This document shows positions 52,473-61,540 of a DNA stretch of 64,000 nt, one piece after another; position 1 is the stretch's first letter; every line of letters begins with the position of its first letter. A program made the translations under genes and the position numbers. The notes beneath the pieces were generated by a model. That model searched no databases, had not been told where the DNA came from, and saw only the letters and a list, made by a program, of their open reading frames with translations. The DNA comes from Butyrivibrio sp. NC2002 (lineage in GTDB: Bacteria > Bacillota > Clostridia > Lachnospirales > Lachnospiraceae), in the NCBI RefSeq assembly GCF_000702265.1, contig NZ_KL370880.1:310001-374000 (forward strand), in the 5' to 3' direction.

Positions 52473-54839
52473 ATGTTTGATTTTATCAGAACTTACCAAT
52501 TGGATATTATGCTTGGGCTTTCCGCAGCTTGTATTTCTTTTGCGATATTGCTGTTTTTTACGCAGTTTCTTGGAAAGCGAAGAAAGATAATACTTATCTG
52601 TATGGAGTTCATTGCAACTTTGCTGCTTTTTTCGGACAGAATGGCATATTTGTATTCCGGAGACACAAGCAGGAAGGCATATATTATGGTGCGTGTAAGT
52701 AATTTCTTTGTATTCTTACTTACCTCTGCGATCGTCTTTACGTTTGATGTTTATCTTATTGATCTTGTCACAGATGGAGGAAAAACCACTTATGTGCCTT
52801 ACAGACTTTACATTGTAGCAGCTGCAGCTATAGTGGGCATGCTTCTTGTTGTGCTCTCACAGTTTACAGGCACTTTTTATTACTTTGATGAGAATAATGT
52901 CTACCATAGAGGTCCGGGATTTCTGATCAGTTATCTGATACCCATAATAGGACCTTTTGTCCAGTATTCTGTCATAAGAGAGAACAAAAAGAAATTCAGT
53001 AAGCTGACATATATATCACTTGTTCTTTATATTTTTGTGCCTATTATCGCAGCTATAATCCAGGTATTTGCTTATGGATTATCAATTGTAAATATGGCGA
53101 TGGTCCTTGTATCTATTTCCCTATACGTGTTTACATATCTCGATATAAATAAAGATGTAGTGAGAGCTCACCAGATTGAAGTTGGTGAATTAAAAGAGGG
53201 TGAGCAGCGCATGAAAAGGCTTTTTGATCAGACTACTACTGCATTTGTAATGGCTATTGAGAAGAAGGATGTCTTTGCAAGGGGGCATTCCGAGAGAGTT
53301 GCCAATATTGCCAGAAGAATTGCCGAGATGGCCGGAAAAGATCCGGATAAATGTGAAGAAGTGTATTATGCTGCGCTTCTCCATGATGTGGGAACGATAG
53401 GGATTTCTGATTACATTCTTGATAAGAAGGAGGACCTTACTGAGGAAGAAACTGCAGAGCTTAGGAGAAAGCCTGTAATAAGTGCGGAGATAGTTGCGGG
53501 AATATCTGAGTACCCATATCTTATGGACGGAGTTTTGTTCAGCCATGAGAGATATGACGGATCCGGCTATCCAAAGGGATTAAAAGGCAAGGAAATACCG
53601 GAAATAGCAAGGATCATCGGAATTGCAGATGCTTATGACTACAAGATGACTCCAAAAAGATACAGAGAAGCACTTCCTTATCCGATAGTCAGGGAAGAAT
53701 TTGTGGAGTCGGCAGGTACTGTATTTGACCCTGAATTTGCGGACATGATGATACATATAATGGATCAGGATAATGCCGGAAAAGAGGATGAAGAGTATCA
53801 TCTTGAAAAAGAGCTTTTGTGCGGCAACTATAAGAGCGCTGTATCAACCGGCATTCTGCTATCAGAGAATTTCACCAAGATCAGGTTTTATTGCGAGAAG
53901 ATTAAAGTGCCGGAAGGAAAGTTTTCCGCTCCGTCGATCATACTTTTTGATTCATATAATAAGCACTTTCATAATCATCCAAAGGCTATCGACGCATATA
54001 AATATCATGAATATGGTGAGCTATGGTTTGATGGGCATTATAACTCTACAAAGGCTAGGAACATGGAAGTTGTATTTAGCAGAAACAATCCGGATTCCAG
54101 AGAATTTTCAGAGGGAATCTATGAGATATGTGCTGCCAAATATTCAGATCATGTAACTATCCAAATGACCTGCTCTGCGGGAAAAGTGGAGGCCACTGTA
54201 GCCATCGGTGATGTATCAAAAGAGGTTTATATAGGCATTACAGGTGAAAACTGCTTTATCCAGAACATAGAAGTGCTTACTACGGAAGAGAAGCTGTGTG
54301 ATGGAGATTTTAAGAGAATCTCTCATGTCATTAGCTACATTGACAGGATTGAGTCCGATCTTCCGAATATTCAGATCAACAAAACCCGCTCAGAGTACAC
54401 AAAAGGAATAAAGCTTGAGGATGATCTAAGGCTTTATTTCCACTATATGAGCCTGCCGTCGGCTACGCTTGTCTGGCATTGTGCTTATATTGTCATCTTC
54501 TATTCTGAGAACGGCATGGTAAACGGACCCGGATATACAGAGTATGCGCTTATTAAATTAAACGGCGAGATATCAGGAGAGGAAGATAAGGCTGAGAATA
54601 AATTTACAATGAAGCGTAACAGCAGATTCCTGGGATGGGAAAAATGGAAGATGCAGGTAAAGGAAGGGGATGAGTGCGAAGTCGCCTTCTATAAACGCGG
54701 AAAGAAAATCTCAACTGTAACAGAAAATCTTGGAATAGAAATAGACAACACCACTACTATTTTTGATGAGCCCTCTGAAGTATATGTTGCACTGACAGGG
54801 GATGAAGTTGCTATAACAGATATAAGAGTAATGCATTAA
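52473..54839 (+). CDS. HD-GYP domain protein with unknown C-terminal domain
   Basis: A 788-residue protein 6 nt after the hybrid kinase. The first 235 residues carry about seven membrane helices. An HD-GYP domain follows (about 255-425), with ARGHSERVANIARRIAEMA, ALLHDVGTIGISDYI and HERYDGSGYPKGLKG; metal ligands look intact. The last 350 residues hold a beta-rich region I do not recognise, with two similar halves (both have IYIGITGE or VYVALTGDEVAITDI-like endings), perhaps carbohydrate-binding-like modules. So the same operon holds two HD-GYP proteins and one kinase, a local cyclic di-GMP circuit. It ends with a possible TATAAT at 54855 for the next gene. Confidence 0.85.
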   Translation: MFDFIRTYQLDIMLGLSAACISFAILLFFTQFLGKRRKIILICMEFIATLLLFSDRMAYLYSGDTSRKAYIMVRVSNFFVFLLTSAIVFTFDVYLIDLVTDGGKTTYVPYRLYIVAAAAIVGMLLVVLSQFTGTFYYFDENNVYHRGPGFLISYLIPIIGPFVQYSVIRENKKKFSKLTYISLVLYIFVPIIAAIIQVFAYGLSIVNMAMVLVSISLYVFTYLDINKDVVRAHQIEVGELKEGEQRMKRLFDQTTTAFVMAIEKKDVFARGHSERVANIARRIAEMAGKDPDKCEEVYYAALLHDVGTIGISDYILDKKEDLTEEETAELRRKPVISAEIVAGISEYPYLMDGVLFSHERYDGSGYPKGLKGKEIPEIARIIGIADAYDYKMTPKRYREALPYPIVREEFVESAGTVFDPEFADMMIHIMDQDNAGKEDEEYHLEKELLCGNYKSAVSTGILLSENFTKIRFYCEKIKVPEGKFSAPSIILFDSYNKHFHNHPKAIDAYKYHEYGELWFDGHYNSTKARNMEVVFSRNNPDSREFSEGIYEICAAKYSDHVTIQMTCSAGKVEATVAIGDVSKEVYIGITGENCFIQNIEVLTTEEKLCDGDFKRISHVISYIDRIESDLPNIQINKTRSEYTKGIKLEDDLRLYFHYMSLPSATLVWHCAYIVIFYSENGMVNGPGYTEYALIKLNGEISGEEDKAENKFTMKRNSRFLGWEKWKMQVKEGDECEVAFYKRGKKISTVTENLGIEIDNTTTIFDEPSEVYVALTGDEVAITDIRVMH

Positions 54840-54899
54840 AAACAAACTATATGGTATAATCCTGCTCGTGAGTATATTTTTTGCGGAAGGAATATATCT

Positions 54900-56321
54900 A
54901 TGTCATTTACGATTTCATCGCTGCTATTTTTGACAGCCGGCCTGTTTCTTTTCTATATTATAAAACCATCACTCAGGGTACATATTCTATGCGCAGTAAG
55001 CCTTTTCTATATATGGAGGCTTTCTGTTTCTGCATGTATAACCGTTATTGTTACAACGGCTATAGTGTATTTCATGGCACAACTGATTTCAAAGAATAGA
55101 AGCGATAACCCCAGGCTTTCCAAAACAATATGCACTCTCGGATGCATTCTCTGTATCCTTTCTCTTTGCGTATACAAAATGGTCCCCGGGGACGGGGTTT
55201 TTGGACCATTTTCAAAAATAGTGATTCCTATTGGCTTTTCTTATTACATTTTCCAGAGCATAGGTTTTCTTGTAGAAACATACAAAGAAAAATTCAAAGA
55301 GTTTCCTAAGCTATCAGAATTTTTGCTGTACCAGATATTTTTTGCCAAGTTTTTAAGCGGTCCTATCGAGAGGATGGAGAGGTTTCAGACTTCGCTTAAA
55401 AAAATCAGCGAGATAAGGTTTTTAGATGAAGAAAGATTAAGTCTTTCATTTTCATATATTATCTATGGTTATTTCATGAAGCTGATGATTGCGGACAGAC
55501 TTGCTTCATATACGCCGTTCTTTTTAGAGCATCCAAGTACACATGAATCATGGTCGCTGGTTGTGGGAAGTCTGATGTACACCGTCCAGATATATGCGGA
55601 TTTTGCCGGATATTCATCAATCGCACTTGGTATTGCCTCTCTTTTTGGGATAAAACTCACTCAGAATTTCAGGGCGCCGTATCTTGCGGAAAGCATGTCT
55701 GATTTCTGGAGAAGATGGCACATATCCCTTAGCAGCTGGCTAAAGGACCATATCTATATACCGCTTGGAGGAAACAGGAAGGGAAGCTTTAGAAAGTATC
55801 TGAACACATTTATTGTGTTTGTAGTCTGTGGCCTCTGGCACGGAAACGGAATGAATTTCCTTGTATGGGGAATGATGCACGGCATTTTTTCAGTAGTAGA
55901 TGTGATGCTTGATAAGACCGGTATCTGGAAAAACAAAGTGTGTGCAGTTATTAGGAGGATACTTGTTTTTTGCAGCGTATCCTTTGCGTGGATATTCTTT
56001 GGCTCAGGCAGCTTTTCATCGGCAATTACGTTCCTTAAATACATGATCCTTGGAACCGGTAACAATACTACGATTGAGGCAGAGCTTACGCTGATAGAAA
56101 CGACCATGGTGCAGATAGTGATACTTCTTATTTCAATTGCCGTGATGGTCGCGTTTGATATTCTGATCAAAAAAAAGAACATGGATTTTGGCGAAATACT
56201 TGCGCAGCTTCCGCTTGGGGCAAGGCTTTTTAGCTTTTACGTAATGATAATGGTGATTCTTGTATTTGGTGCATACGGTCCGTCAACCGATATTACCGGA
56301 TTTATGTACATGCAGTTTTGA
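54900..56321 (+). CDS. MBOAT family O-acyltransferase (AlgI/DltB-like)
   Basis: A 473-residue membrane protein with about ten helices. The core motif is visible: FLSGPIERMERFQ, then FWRRWHISLSSWLKDHIYIPLGG and CGLWHGNGMNFLVWG, with the family histidine in GLWHG. MBOAT proteins of this group carry acyl groups across the membrane for O-acetylation of exported polysaccharide or lipoteichoic acid. An SGNH-type partner follows 12 nt later, the usual arrangement. A possible extended -10 (TATAAT at 54855-54860, with TG upstream) may be its promoter. The acceptor glycan is not known. Confidence 0.93.
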   Translation: MSFTISSLLFLTAGLFLFYIIKPSLRVHILCAVSLFYIWRLSVSACITVIVTTAIVYFMAQLISKNRSDNPRLSKTICTLGCILCILSLCVYKMVPGDGVFGPFSKIVIPIGFSYYIFQSIGFLVETYKEKFKEFPKLSEFLLYQIFFAKFLSGPIERMERFQTSLKKISEIRFLDEERLSLSFSYIIYGYFMKLMIADRLASYTPFFLEHPSTHESWSLVVGSLMYTVQIYADFAGYSSIALGIASLFGIKLTQNFRAPYLAESMSDFWRRWHISLSSWLKDHIYIPLGGNRKGSFRKYLNTFIVFVVCGLWHGNGMNFLVWGMMHGIFSVVDVMLDKTGIWKNKVCAVIRRILVFCSVSFAWIFFGSGSFSSAITFLKYMILGTGNNTTIEAELTLIETTMVQIVILLISIAVMVAFDILIKKKNMDFGEILAQLPLGARLFSFYVMIMVILVFGAYGPSTDITGFMYMQF

Positions 56322-56333
56322 TGGGATGATGTT

Positions 56334-57365
56334 ATGAAAAAAATTGTTTCTTATATTCTGTTTTTTGTAATACTGATAACGTCTGTTGTAATGGCAGACA
56401 GGCTTTTGTCTGAGAACTCCGAGCACGGGATCAAGCAGGCGAGGGCAATGTACAAACAAAAAGACGATACCATAGATCTTCTGTTTATGGGGGCCAGCCA
56501 TGTGCACTGCGGAGTTAATACAGCAATGCTTTGGGAAAAGTATGGTATATCTGCGTTTGATTACACTGCAGCTGAGCAGACAATGTGGCAGAGCTATTAC
56601 TATCTTCAGGAAGCCTGCAAGCATCAAAAGCCTAAGGTGGTGGTCATGGATTTTTATGCTCCCTGCGCATTTACAGATGACTATCAGTATGATTTTTTAT
56701 ATGAAAATCTTCAGGGGCTCAGGTTTGGAAAAAACAAGATGGGGCTGTTTTTTGCAAGCATGACTCCGGATCGATATGATGATTATTTTCCTGATTTTGT
56801 TTCATATCACAACAGATACGAGGAACTGACGGAAGATGATTTTAATAAAATGATCGGAAATGAAGACCTTGAGAGCTTTAAGGGATATGCTCCTCATTTC
56901 AGGGTAAATAAGCAAAAACCTGAAGACTGCGACACTGATATTGTGGGAAGTCTCCCTAAAAAAACTGAGGAGTACCTTGAAAAGATAATAAATTTCTGTG
57001 AGAAAAGAGATATTAAGCTCTATTTCATGGTTGTTCCCTACGTTGTCCTTGAAAATGAGCAGGAGAACTACAACAGAGTAGGAGAAATAGCAGCGCAGCA
57101 TGGAATAGATTTCAGGAACTTTTATTATGAGATGGATGAGATGGGACTAAATTTTGATGAGCATTTTCATGACCACTCTCACTTAAATCACTATGGCAGC
57201 TGTATTTTTACGGAATATCTCGGAAAAATACTGTATGAAAAATATGGGGACATCCTCCCTGATCACCGCACAGATAAAAGGTATGATTCCTGGAACAGAC
57301 ATGTAGAAGACATAAATAACAGAGTGGAAAAGGGACTATCCGGCACTGTTGATTTAGCATCCTAA
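56334..57365 (+). CDS. SGNH-like protein paired with the MBOAT transferase
   Basis: A 343-residue protein with an N-terminal membrane anchor (about residues 4-22, IVSYILFFVILITSVVM) and an extracytoplasmic SGNH-like fold. The first motif is LLFMGASHVHCG in place of GDS, and the C-terminal HDHSHLNHYGS supplies the Asp/His pair, as in AlgJ/AlgX-like and DltD-like proteins. It follows the MBOAT gene by 12 nt and probably completes the acyl transfer on the outside of the membrane. The Ser in GASH could be the acyl-enzyme nucleophile. Confidence 0.75.
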   Translation: MKKIVSYILFFVILITSVVMADRLLSENSEHGIKQARAMYKQKDDTIDLLFMGASHVHCGVNTAMLWEKYGISAFDYTAAEQTMWQSYYYLQEACKHQKPKVVVMDFYAPCAFTDDYQYDFLYENLQGLRFGKNKMGLFFASMTPDRYDDYFPDFVSYHNRYEELTEDDFNKMIGNEDLESFKGYAPHFRVNKQKPEDCDTDIVGSLPKKTEEYLEKIINFCEKRDIKLYFMVVPYVVLENEQENYNRVGEIAAQHGIDFRNFYYEMDEMGLNFDEHFHDHSHLNHYGSCIFTEYLGKILYEKYGDILPDHRTDKRYDSWNRHVEDINNRVEKGLSGTVDLAS

Positions 57366-57449
57366 AAACGATAAAATGTATATGGATATTTTTGTCTTTT
57401 CAGATGATATCCGCCGAAACAGAGTGGTTTTTATGTCGAGGGCAATATA

Positions 57450-59411
57450 TTGAAGGGGAAATTAGTTAGAAAAATATTTACAGCGAGTGCATCGCTTTTA
57501 GCAGTCACTACGATGGCTTTGTATACACCCGTCATGACCTATGCGGAAGAAATCGGCCTTGGTGAAGAGCTGGAGGAGACTTCTGAGGAAGAAAATACTT
57601 CTGAGGATGAGGCTTTGGAAGGCAATACTGATCCCGGGGATGATCCGTCACTGGAAAACGATTCCGCACCGGAACCTGATTCGTCACCGGAAAACGATCC
57701 CGCACCGGAACCTGATCCGTCACCGGAAAACGATCCCGCACCGGAACCTGATCCGTCACCGGAAAACGATCCCGCACCGGAAAATGATCCCACACCGGAA
57801 TCTGATCCGTCACCGGAAAACGATCCCGCACCGGAATCTGTTCCATTACCGGAAAACGAGCCATTACCCGATAACGATCCGGCATCTGAAAATGAGCCTG
57901 CTTCTATGGACGAAGAGCTTAGTTCTGATATAGGAGCTGCAATGCTTACTGTGTCTGCAGCACCTTTGAACTTTGAGTATGATGGTCAGCCTCATTATGT
58001 AGTACTTCCGACTAAAACTATCGCAGTTGATAGCGCGGAAGTGCTTGTTGTTACTGCATCCGGAGATGAGGGAGAAACATATTACATTGAAGCTTCATCT
58101 TTTGATGCAAATGATTATTTTGTGACAAATGTATCGGAAAGCAACAGAGCAATTGAGGCAGAAGGCGGCTTTATCGTTTACAGCGCTGATATGACTCCTG
58201 TGACTGGAGATATCAGAGTTTTAGTAAATACAAATATAACGATCACACCTAAAAAGCTTGTGCTGAAATCTGCAAGTATAGCAAAACTATACGATGGAAC
58301 ACCACTTGTAAACGGTGATGAAAGGCTCGAGGTCGAAGAGGGATTCATACCGGGTGAAGGTGCTACATATAGTTTTACGGAAACGATCACTGAGGTTGGA
58401 GTTGTCCCCAATAATTTCGACGTTATTCCAAATGAGGGAACTGATTTATCCAACTATGACTATATTGAATATAAAGAGAGTGGAACATTAGAAGTAATCG
58501 ACAGATTGGATTCTCAGAAGTATACACTTACTGTTACCGGCCTTAGCGGGACGTATAAATATGATGGAACAGAACACGAAGTTTCCGGATTTATCGCAGA
58601 GGGAAGAAGTAATTCAGAGTTTCGCGTAAACGGAAATGGTGACCCGGCAGAGAGTATTTCTTTTGAAATCGGCAACGCGGCATTTACCGTTAGCGGTATT
58701 TCTTCAAGAGGCGTTGGCAAAAATGCAGGTGAATATGAAGTAACTACCACAGGTTCACCCGTTGTGAAGGATTCCTTCGGCAATGTTGTTACCTCGCAGT
58801 TTAATTTTGAATTTGTTTCAGGTAAACTTACTATAGAAAAAAGAAATGTCACTTTGAAATCAGCTAGTGACAAAAAAGAATATGACGGAGAAGCGCTTAC
58901 CAATGATGAAGTTACGATTTCAGGTGACGGTTTTGCACAGGGAGAAGGAGCTTCATTCAATGTAACCGGCAAGCAGAAGGCTGTGGGAGTAAGCTATAAC
59001 TATTTTACTTATACTATGAATCCCGGTACATCTGAGGAAAATTATGAGATAAGTAAGATACCCGGCAAGCTTCGCGTAACCAAAGCGGAGAATAATTCTT
59101 CCGAAAACGCATCTTCTGAGAATTCATCAACTGATTCGGGAAGTGATTCTGCAAGCAGCACAGATAACGGATCGGATACTACATCCGTAAATACGCAGCC
59201 TGCGCCGGATACCAATAATGTACTTGGTGCGAACAGAGAAACAGGAATAGATTCTTCTGATAAAATAAATGAAGATGAAAATGTCCTTGGCGCAAGAAGA
59301 AGTGACACCGCTGATCATACTGAGGCGGGACATAGATTATATATTATTGTGTTGTCTGTAATAATGGGGATTATTATAATAAACAAAAAGGAAAAGCGAG
59401 ACATAAGATGA
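57450..59411 (+). CDS. Repeat-rich secreted surface protein
   Basis: A 653-residue exported protein starting with TTG at 57450 after GAGGG. It has a signal peptide (about 1-32, ending TYAEE), a low-complexity acidic region (about 35-155) with 12-residue Pro-Ser-Pro-Glu-Asn-Asp-type repeats, then three to four YDG/MBG-like Ig-type modules (for example KYDGTEHEVSGF, KEYDGEALTN, KLYDGTPLVNG), a Ser/Asn-rich linker and a hydrophobic C-terminal segment ending KKEKRDIR. Two VLGA motifs (VLGANRE, VLGARRS) come before it, with no LPxTG. It is likely a cell-surface or envelope protein; binding partner unknown. It overlaps the next start by 4 nt. Confidence 0.8.
   Translation: MKGKLVRKIFTASASLLAVTTMALYTPVMTYAEEIGLGEELEETSEEENTSEDEALEGNTDPGDDPSLENDSAPEPDSSPENDPAPEPDPSPENDPAPEPDPSPENDPAPENDPTPESDPSPENDPAPESVPLPENEPLPDNDPASENEPASMDEELSSDIGAAMLTVSAAPLNFEYDGQPHYVVLPTKTIAVDSAEVLVVTASGDEGETYYIEASSFDANDYFVTNVSESNRAIEAEGGFIVYSADMTPVTGDIRVLVNTNITITPKKLVLKSASIAKLYDGTPLVNGDERLEVEEGFIPGEGATYSFTETITEVGVVPNNFDVIPNEGTDLSNYDYIEYKESGTLEVIDRLDSQKYTLTVTGLSGTYKYDGTEHEVSGFIAEGRSNSEFRVNGNGDPAESISFEIGNAAFTVSGISSRGVGKNAGEYEVTTTGSPVVKDSFGNVVTSQFNFEFVSGKLTIEKRNVTLKSASDKKEYDGEALTNDEVTISGDGFAQGEGASFNVTGKQKAVGVSYNYFTYTMNPGTSEENYEISKIPGKLRVTKAENNSSENASSENSSTDSGSDSASSTDNGSDTTSVNTQPAPDTNNVLGANRETGIDSSDKINEDENVLGARRSDTADHTEAGHRLYIIVLSVIMGIIIINKKEKRDIR
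57660..57893 (+). repeat. 36-bp tandem repeats in the surface protein
   Basis: Six to seven copies of a 36-bp coding unit encoding Asp-Pro-Ala-Pro-Glu-x-Asp-x-Ser-Pro-Glu-Asn. Units at 57696-57731 and 57732-57767 are identical; the others carry substitutions, and one at 57768-57821 is longer by 18 bp. Length changes through slipped pairing are likely here. Confidence 0.9.
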
Positions 59412-59857
59412 GTGACGAGAAGGAGCGCATATACGGGAAAAATCTTGTCTGCGTATGTGTGGATAGTTATGAAAACAAGGATATAAAGGGGGTTATCTGG
59501 ACTCCTTATGAAGAAGAGGCCATCAGCTTTACCAACTTTTATGAGATGGTCCTTATCATGGACAAGCTCTATGATAATTGGGATTTTCCGCAGAGAACCA
59601 CATCATACAGGACGTTTGGCAAAAAGAACAGACTGGATGATTATCACAATCCCAATTCCATAAGAAAAAGAGAACCGATCCGCGACGTGAAGTCTTTTAA
59701 GGGAAAAATTGCCACATTCCTTATACAGGTTAAATTCAGGCAGTATACATCCTGGCAGGGTCAGGTTTTGTGGAATGAAGGAAAAAAGAAGATACACTTT
59801 AGAAGCGTGCTTGAACTATTGAAGCTTATTGACAGTGTTATTTCAATGACAGAATAA
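59408..59857 (+). CDS. Small unknown cytoplasmic protein
   Basis: A 149-residue protein that I do not recognise, sharing ATGA with the previous gene. It has no signal peptide or membrane helix. The first half (KNLVCVCVDSYENKDIKGVIW, ISFTNFYEMVLIMDKLYDN) and the end (FLIQVKFRQYTSWQGQVLWNEG, FRSVLELLKLIDSVI) are well-structured alpha/beta sequence, with a basic loop between. The coupling to a surface protein gene suggests shared expression rather than shared function. A hairpin with a T-run follows. A role in binding or regulation is possible, nothing more can be said. Confidence 0.6.
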   Translation: MSDEKERIYGKNLVCVCVDSYENKDIKGVIWTPYEEEAISFTNFYEMVLIMDKLYDNWDFPQRTTSYRTFGKKNRLDDYHNPNSIRKREPIRDVKSFKGKIATFLIQVKFRQYTSWQGQVLWNEGKKKIHFRSVLELLKLIDSVISMTE

Positions 59858-59863
59858 CAGATT

Positions 59864-59903
59864 AAAAGTCCGGGGAGCTTATTTAATCAGCTTTTCGGAC
59901 TTT
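59864..59903 (+). terminator. Terminator before nth
   Basis: AAAGTCCG and CGGACTTT form the outer stem, with an inner GAGCT/AGCTT pairing. The right arm ends right at the first possible nth start codon at 59904. Confidence 0.7.
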
Positions 59904-60560
59904 ATGTATATAAAAGATATGACGAAGAAGAAACTTGCGCTGGAAGTTATTGAGCGGCTAAAAAAAGAATATCCGAAGACAGAATGCACTCTGGAATACA
60001 AGGATGCCTGGCAGCTCCTTGTGAGTGTCAGACTTGCAGCACAGTGTACGGATAAGAGGGTGGATCTGACTACTCCTAAACTATATGAAAAATTCCCGAC
60101 AGTGGAGGCACTTGCTAATGCGGATGTGGATGAGATAGAAGAAATAATAAGACCTTGCGGTCTGGGGAAATCCAAAGCAAGGGATATCTCTGCCTGCATG
60201 AAAATACTACATTCAAAGTACCATGACATTGTTCCGGATAATATGGAAGAATTGCTCAAACTACCGGGAGTCGGAAGAAAAAGTGCCAATCTCATATTGG
60301 GAGACATATATAAGCAGCCGGCGATCGTGACAGATACGCATTGCATAAGACTATCCAACCTGATAGGGCTTGTGGATAATATAAAAGAGCCGGGAAAAGT
60401 GGAAAAAGAGCTTTGGAAAATAATTCCAAAGCAGGAGGGGAACGATCTATGTCACAGATTTGTCGATCACGGGAGAGCCGTGTGCGTAGCAAGAAATCCA
60501 AAATGCGATAATTGCTGCCTGAACGACATATGCAGGCACAGGCAAAGTGTGAAAAAATAA
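59904..60560 (+). CDS. nth: Endonuclease III (DNA glycosylase/AP lyase)
   Basis: A 218-residue HhH-GPD enzyme that removes oxidised pyrimidines and cuts at abasic sites. The helix-hairpin-helix is LPGVGRKSANLILG with the catalytic Lys, the catalytic Asp is in VTDTH, and the C-terminal [4Fe-4S] loop is C-x6-C-x2-C-x5-C (CVARNPKCDNC ... DIC). Size is normal. A start at 59919 (MTKKKLALEVIERL) is also possible and would avoid the overlap with the terminator hairpin. It lies between unrelated genes, so housekeeping is likely. Confidence 0.95.
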   Translation: MYIKDMTKKKLALEVIERLKKEYPKTECTLEYKDAWQLLVSVRLAAQCTDKRVDLTTPKLYEKFPTVEALANADVDEIEEIIRPCGLGKSKARDISACMKILHSKYHDIVPDNMEELLKLPGVGRKSANLILGDIYKQPAIVTDTHCIRLSNLIGLVDNIKEPGKVEKELWKIIPKQEGNDLCHRFVDHGRAVCVARNPKCDNCCLNDICRHRQSVKK

Positions 60561-60578
60561 TTTTTATAGGGTGGAAAC

Positions 60579-61466
60579 ATGTTCATTTGTAAGCTATTTA
60601 TAGAATTTATGATATACAGCTTTTTTGGCTGGATGTATGAATGTGCCTACTGCACGCTTAAGGAGGGGCACTGGAGCAACAGAGGATTTCTTTTTGGACC
60701 CATCTGTCCTATCTATGGTCTTGGATGTATAGGGTGTGAGCTTGTTTTTGGAGTACTTCCTTTCTTTAAAGGAATCCCCTATGCACAGATCCCGATTTGG
60801 AAAATATTTCTGATCTGCGCAGTAGGAAGTATTTTTTTGGAGTATGGTACATCTCTTCTTCTGGAAAAAAAGTTCCATGCGGTTTGGTGGGATTACAAGG
60901 ATTTTCCGTTAAATATAAACGGAAGAGTATGTGTTCCCGCAACTATGGGATTTGGCGTAGCCGGCATATTTGTTACCAGATTTGTACTTCCCGTTGCTGA
61001 AGGGATAAAAGCTGCAGTACCTGTTCCTCTTGCTGAAATAATTGCGCTTCTTCTTATGGGATATCTTGCGGCAGATCTGGTTCTTACGGTTTCATCACTT
61101 ATGCAGCTCCTTGAGATGGTAGAAGGGGCTATGGGAGAATTCGATGAAAAAATGGAAGAAGCATTTAAGGTTGCGGCTGCTACTCCCTCCAAGGCAAAAG
61201 AAGCAATAACTGCTGTACCCGGCAAAGCGAAAGATGCATTTTTGGCTGCTCCCGGTAAGGCAAAGGAAGCTCTGATAAACTATGAAGAAGCTATAAGAGC
61301 AAATGTCAGCAAACAGGCGCAAAGACTTAATTTCAGACAGGAGTATGAACTTAAGAGCATTAAGAAATTCAGATTCAGGAAACCAACAGTAAAAAAGAAT
61401 GTCAGTGCTGAGAAAATGTCAGATTACTATAAGAGATTGCAGGACAGAGTTAAGTCGGATAAGTGA
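60579..61466 (+). CDS. CmpB-type membrane protein (putative ABC permease)
   Basis: A 295-residue protein with four or five membrane helices in the first 180 residues. The N-terminal signature MIYSFFGWMYECAYCTLKEG, NRGFLFGPICPIYGLGC is that of the ABC_trans_CmpB family, whose role is unknown despite its name. The C-terminal third is soluble and basic, with a repeated KAKEA/KAKDA stretch (PSKAKEAITAVPGKAKDAFLAAPGKAKEAL in part) that is not part of the family core. It starts 18 nt after nth with AGGGTGG. No ATPase gene is near. Confidence 0.85.
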   Translation: MFICKLFIEFMIYSFFGWMYECAYCTLKEGHWSNRGFLFGPICPIYGLGCIGCELVFGVLPFFKGIPYAQIPIWKIFLICAVGSIFLEYGTSLLLEKKFHAVWWDYKDFPLNINGRVCVPATMGFGVAGIFVTRFVLPVAEGIKAAVPVPLAEIIALLLMGYLAADLVLTVSSLMQLLEMVEGAMGEFDEKMEEAFKVAAATPSKAKEAITAVPGKAKDAFLAAPGKAKEALINYEEAIRANVSKQAQRLNFRQEYELKSIKKFRFRKPTVKKNVSAEKMSDYYKRLQDRVKSDK

Positions 61467-61540
61467 GTATCTGTTTATTTATTTTATCAGCTAAATTTGG
61501 TACAATTCTTTGGCAGACTTATGTTTAGGAAGTAATAATT

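Noticed and set aside
57532-57885. Long open frames on the other strand and frames of the repeat region
   Set aside because: They are by-products of the repetitive GC-rich coding sequence and have no ribosome sites or recognisable products.
57660-57893. Regular 36-bp direct repeats that could be read as a CRISPR array
   Set aside because: The units are contiguous without unique spacers and encode an in-frame acidic Pro-rich stretch of a surface protein.
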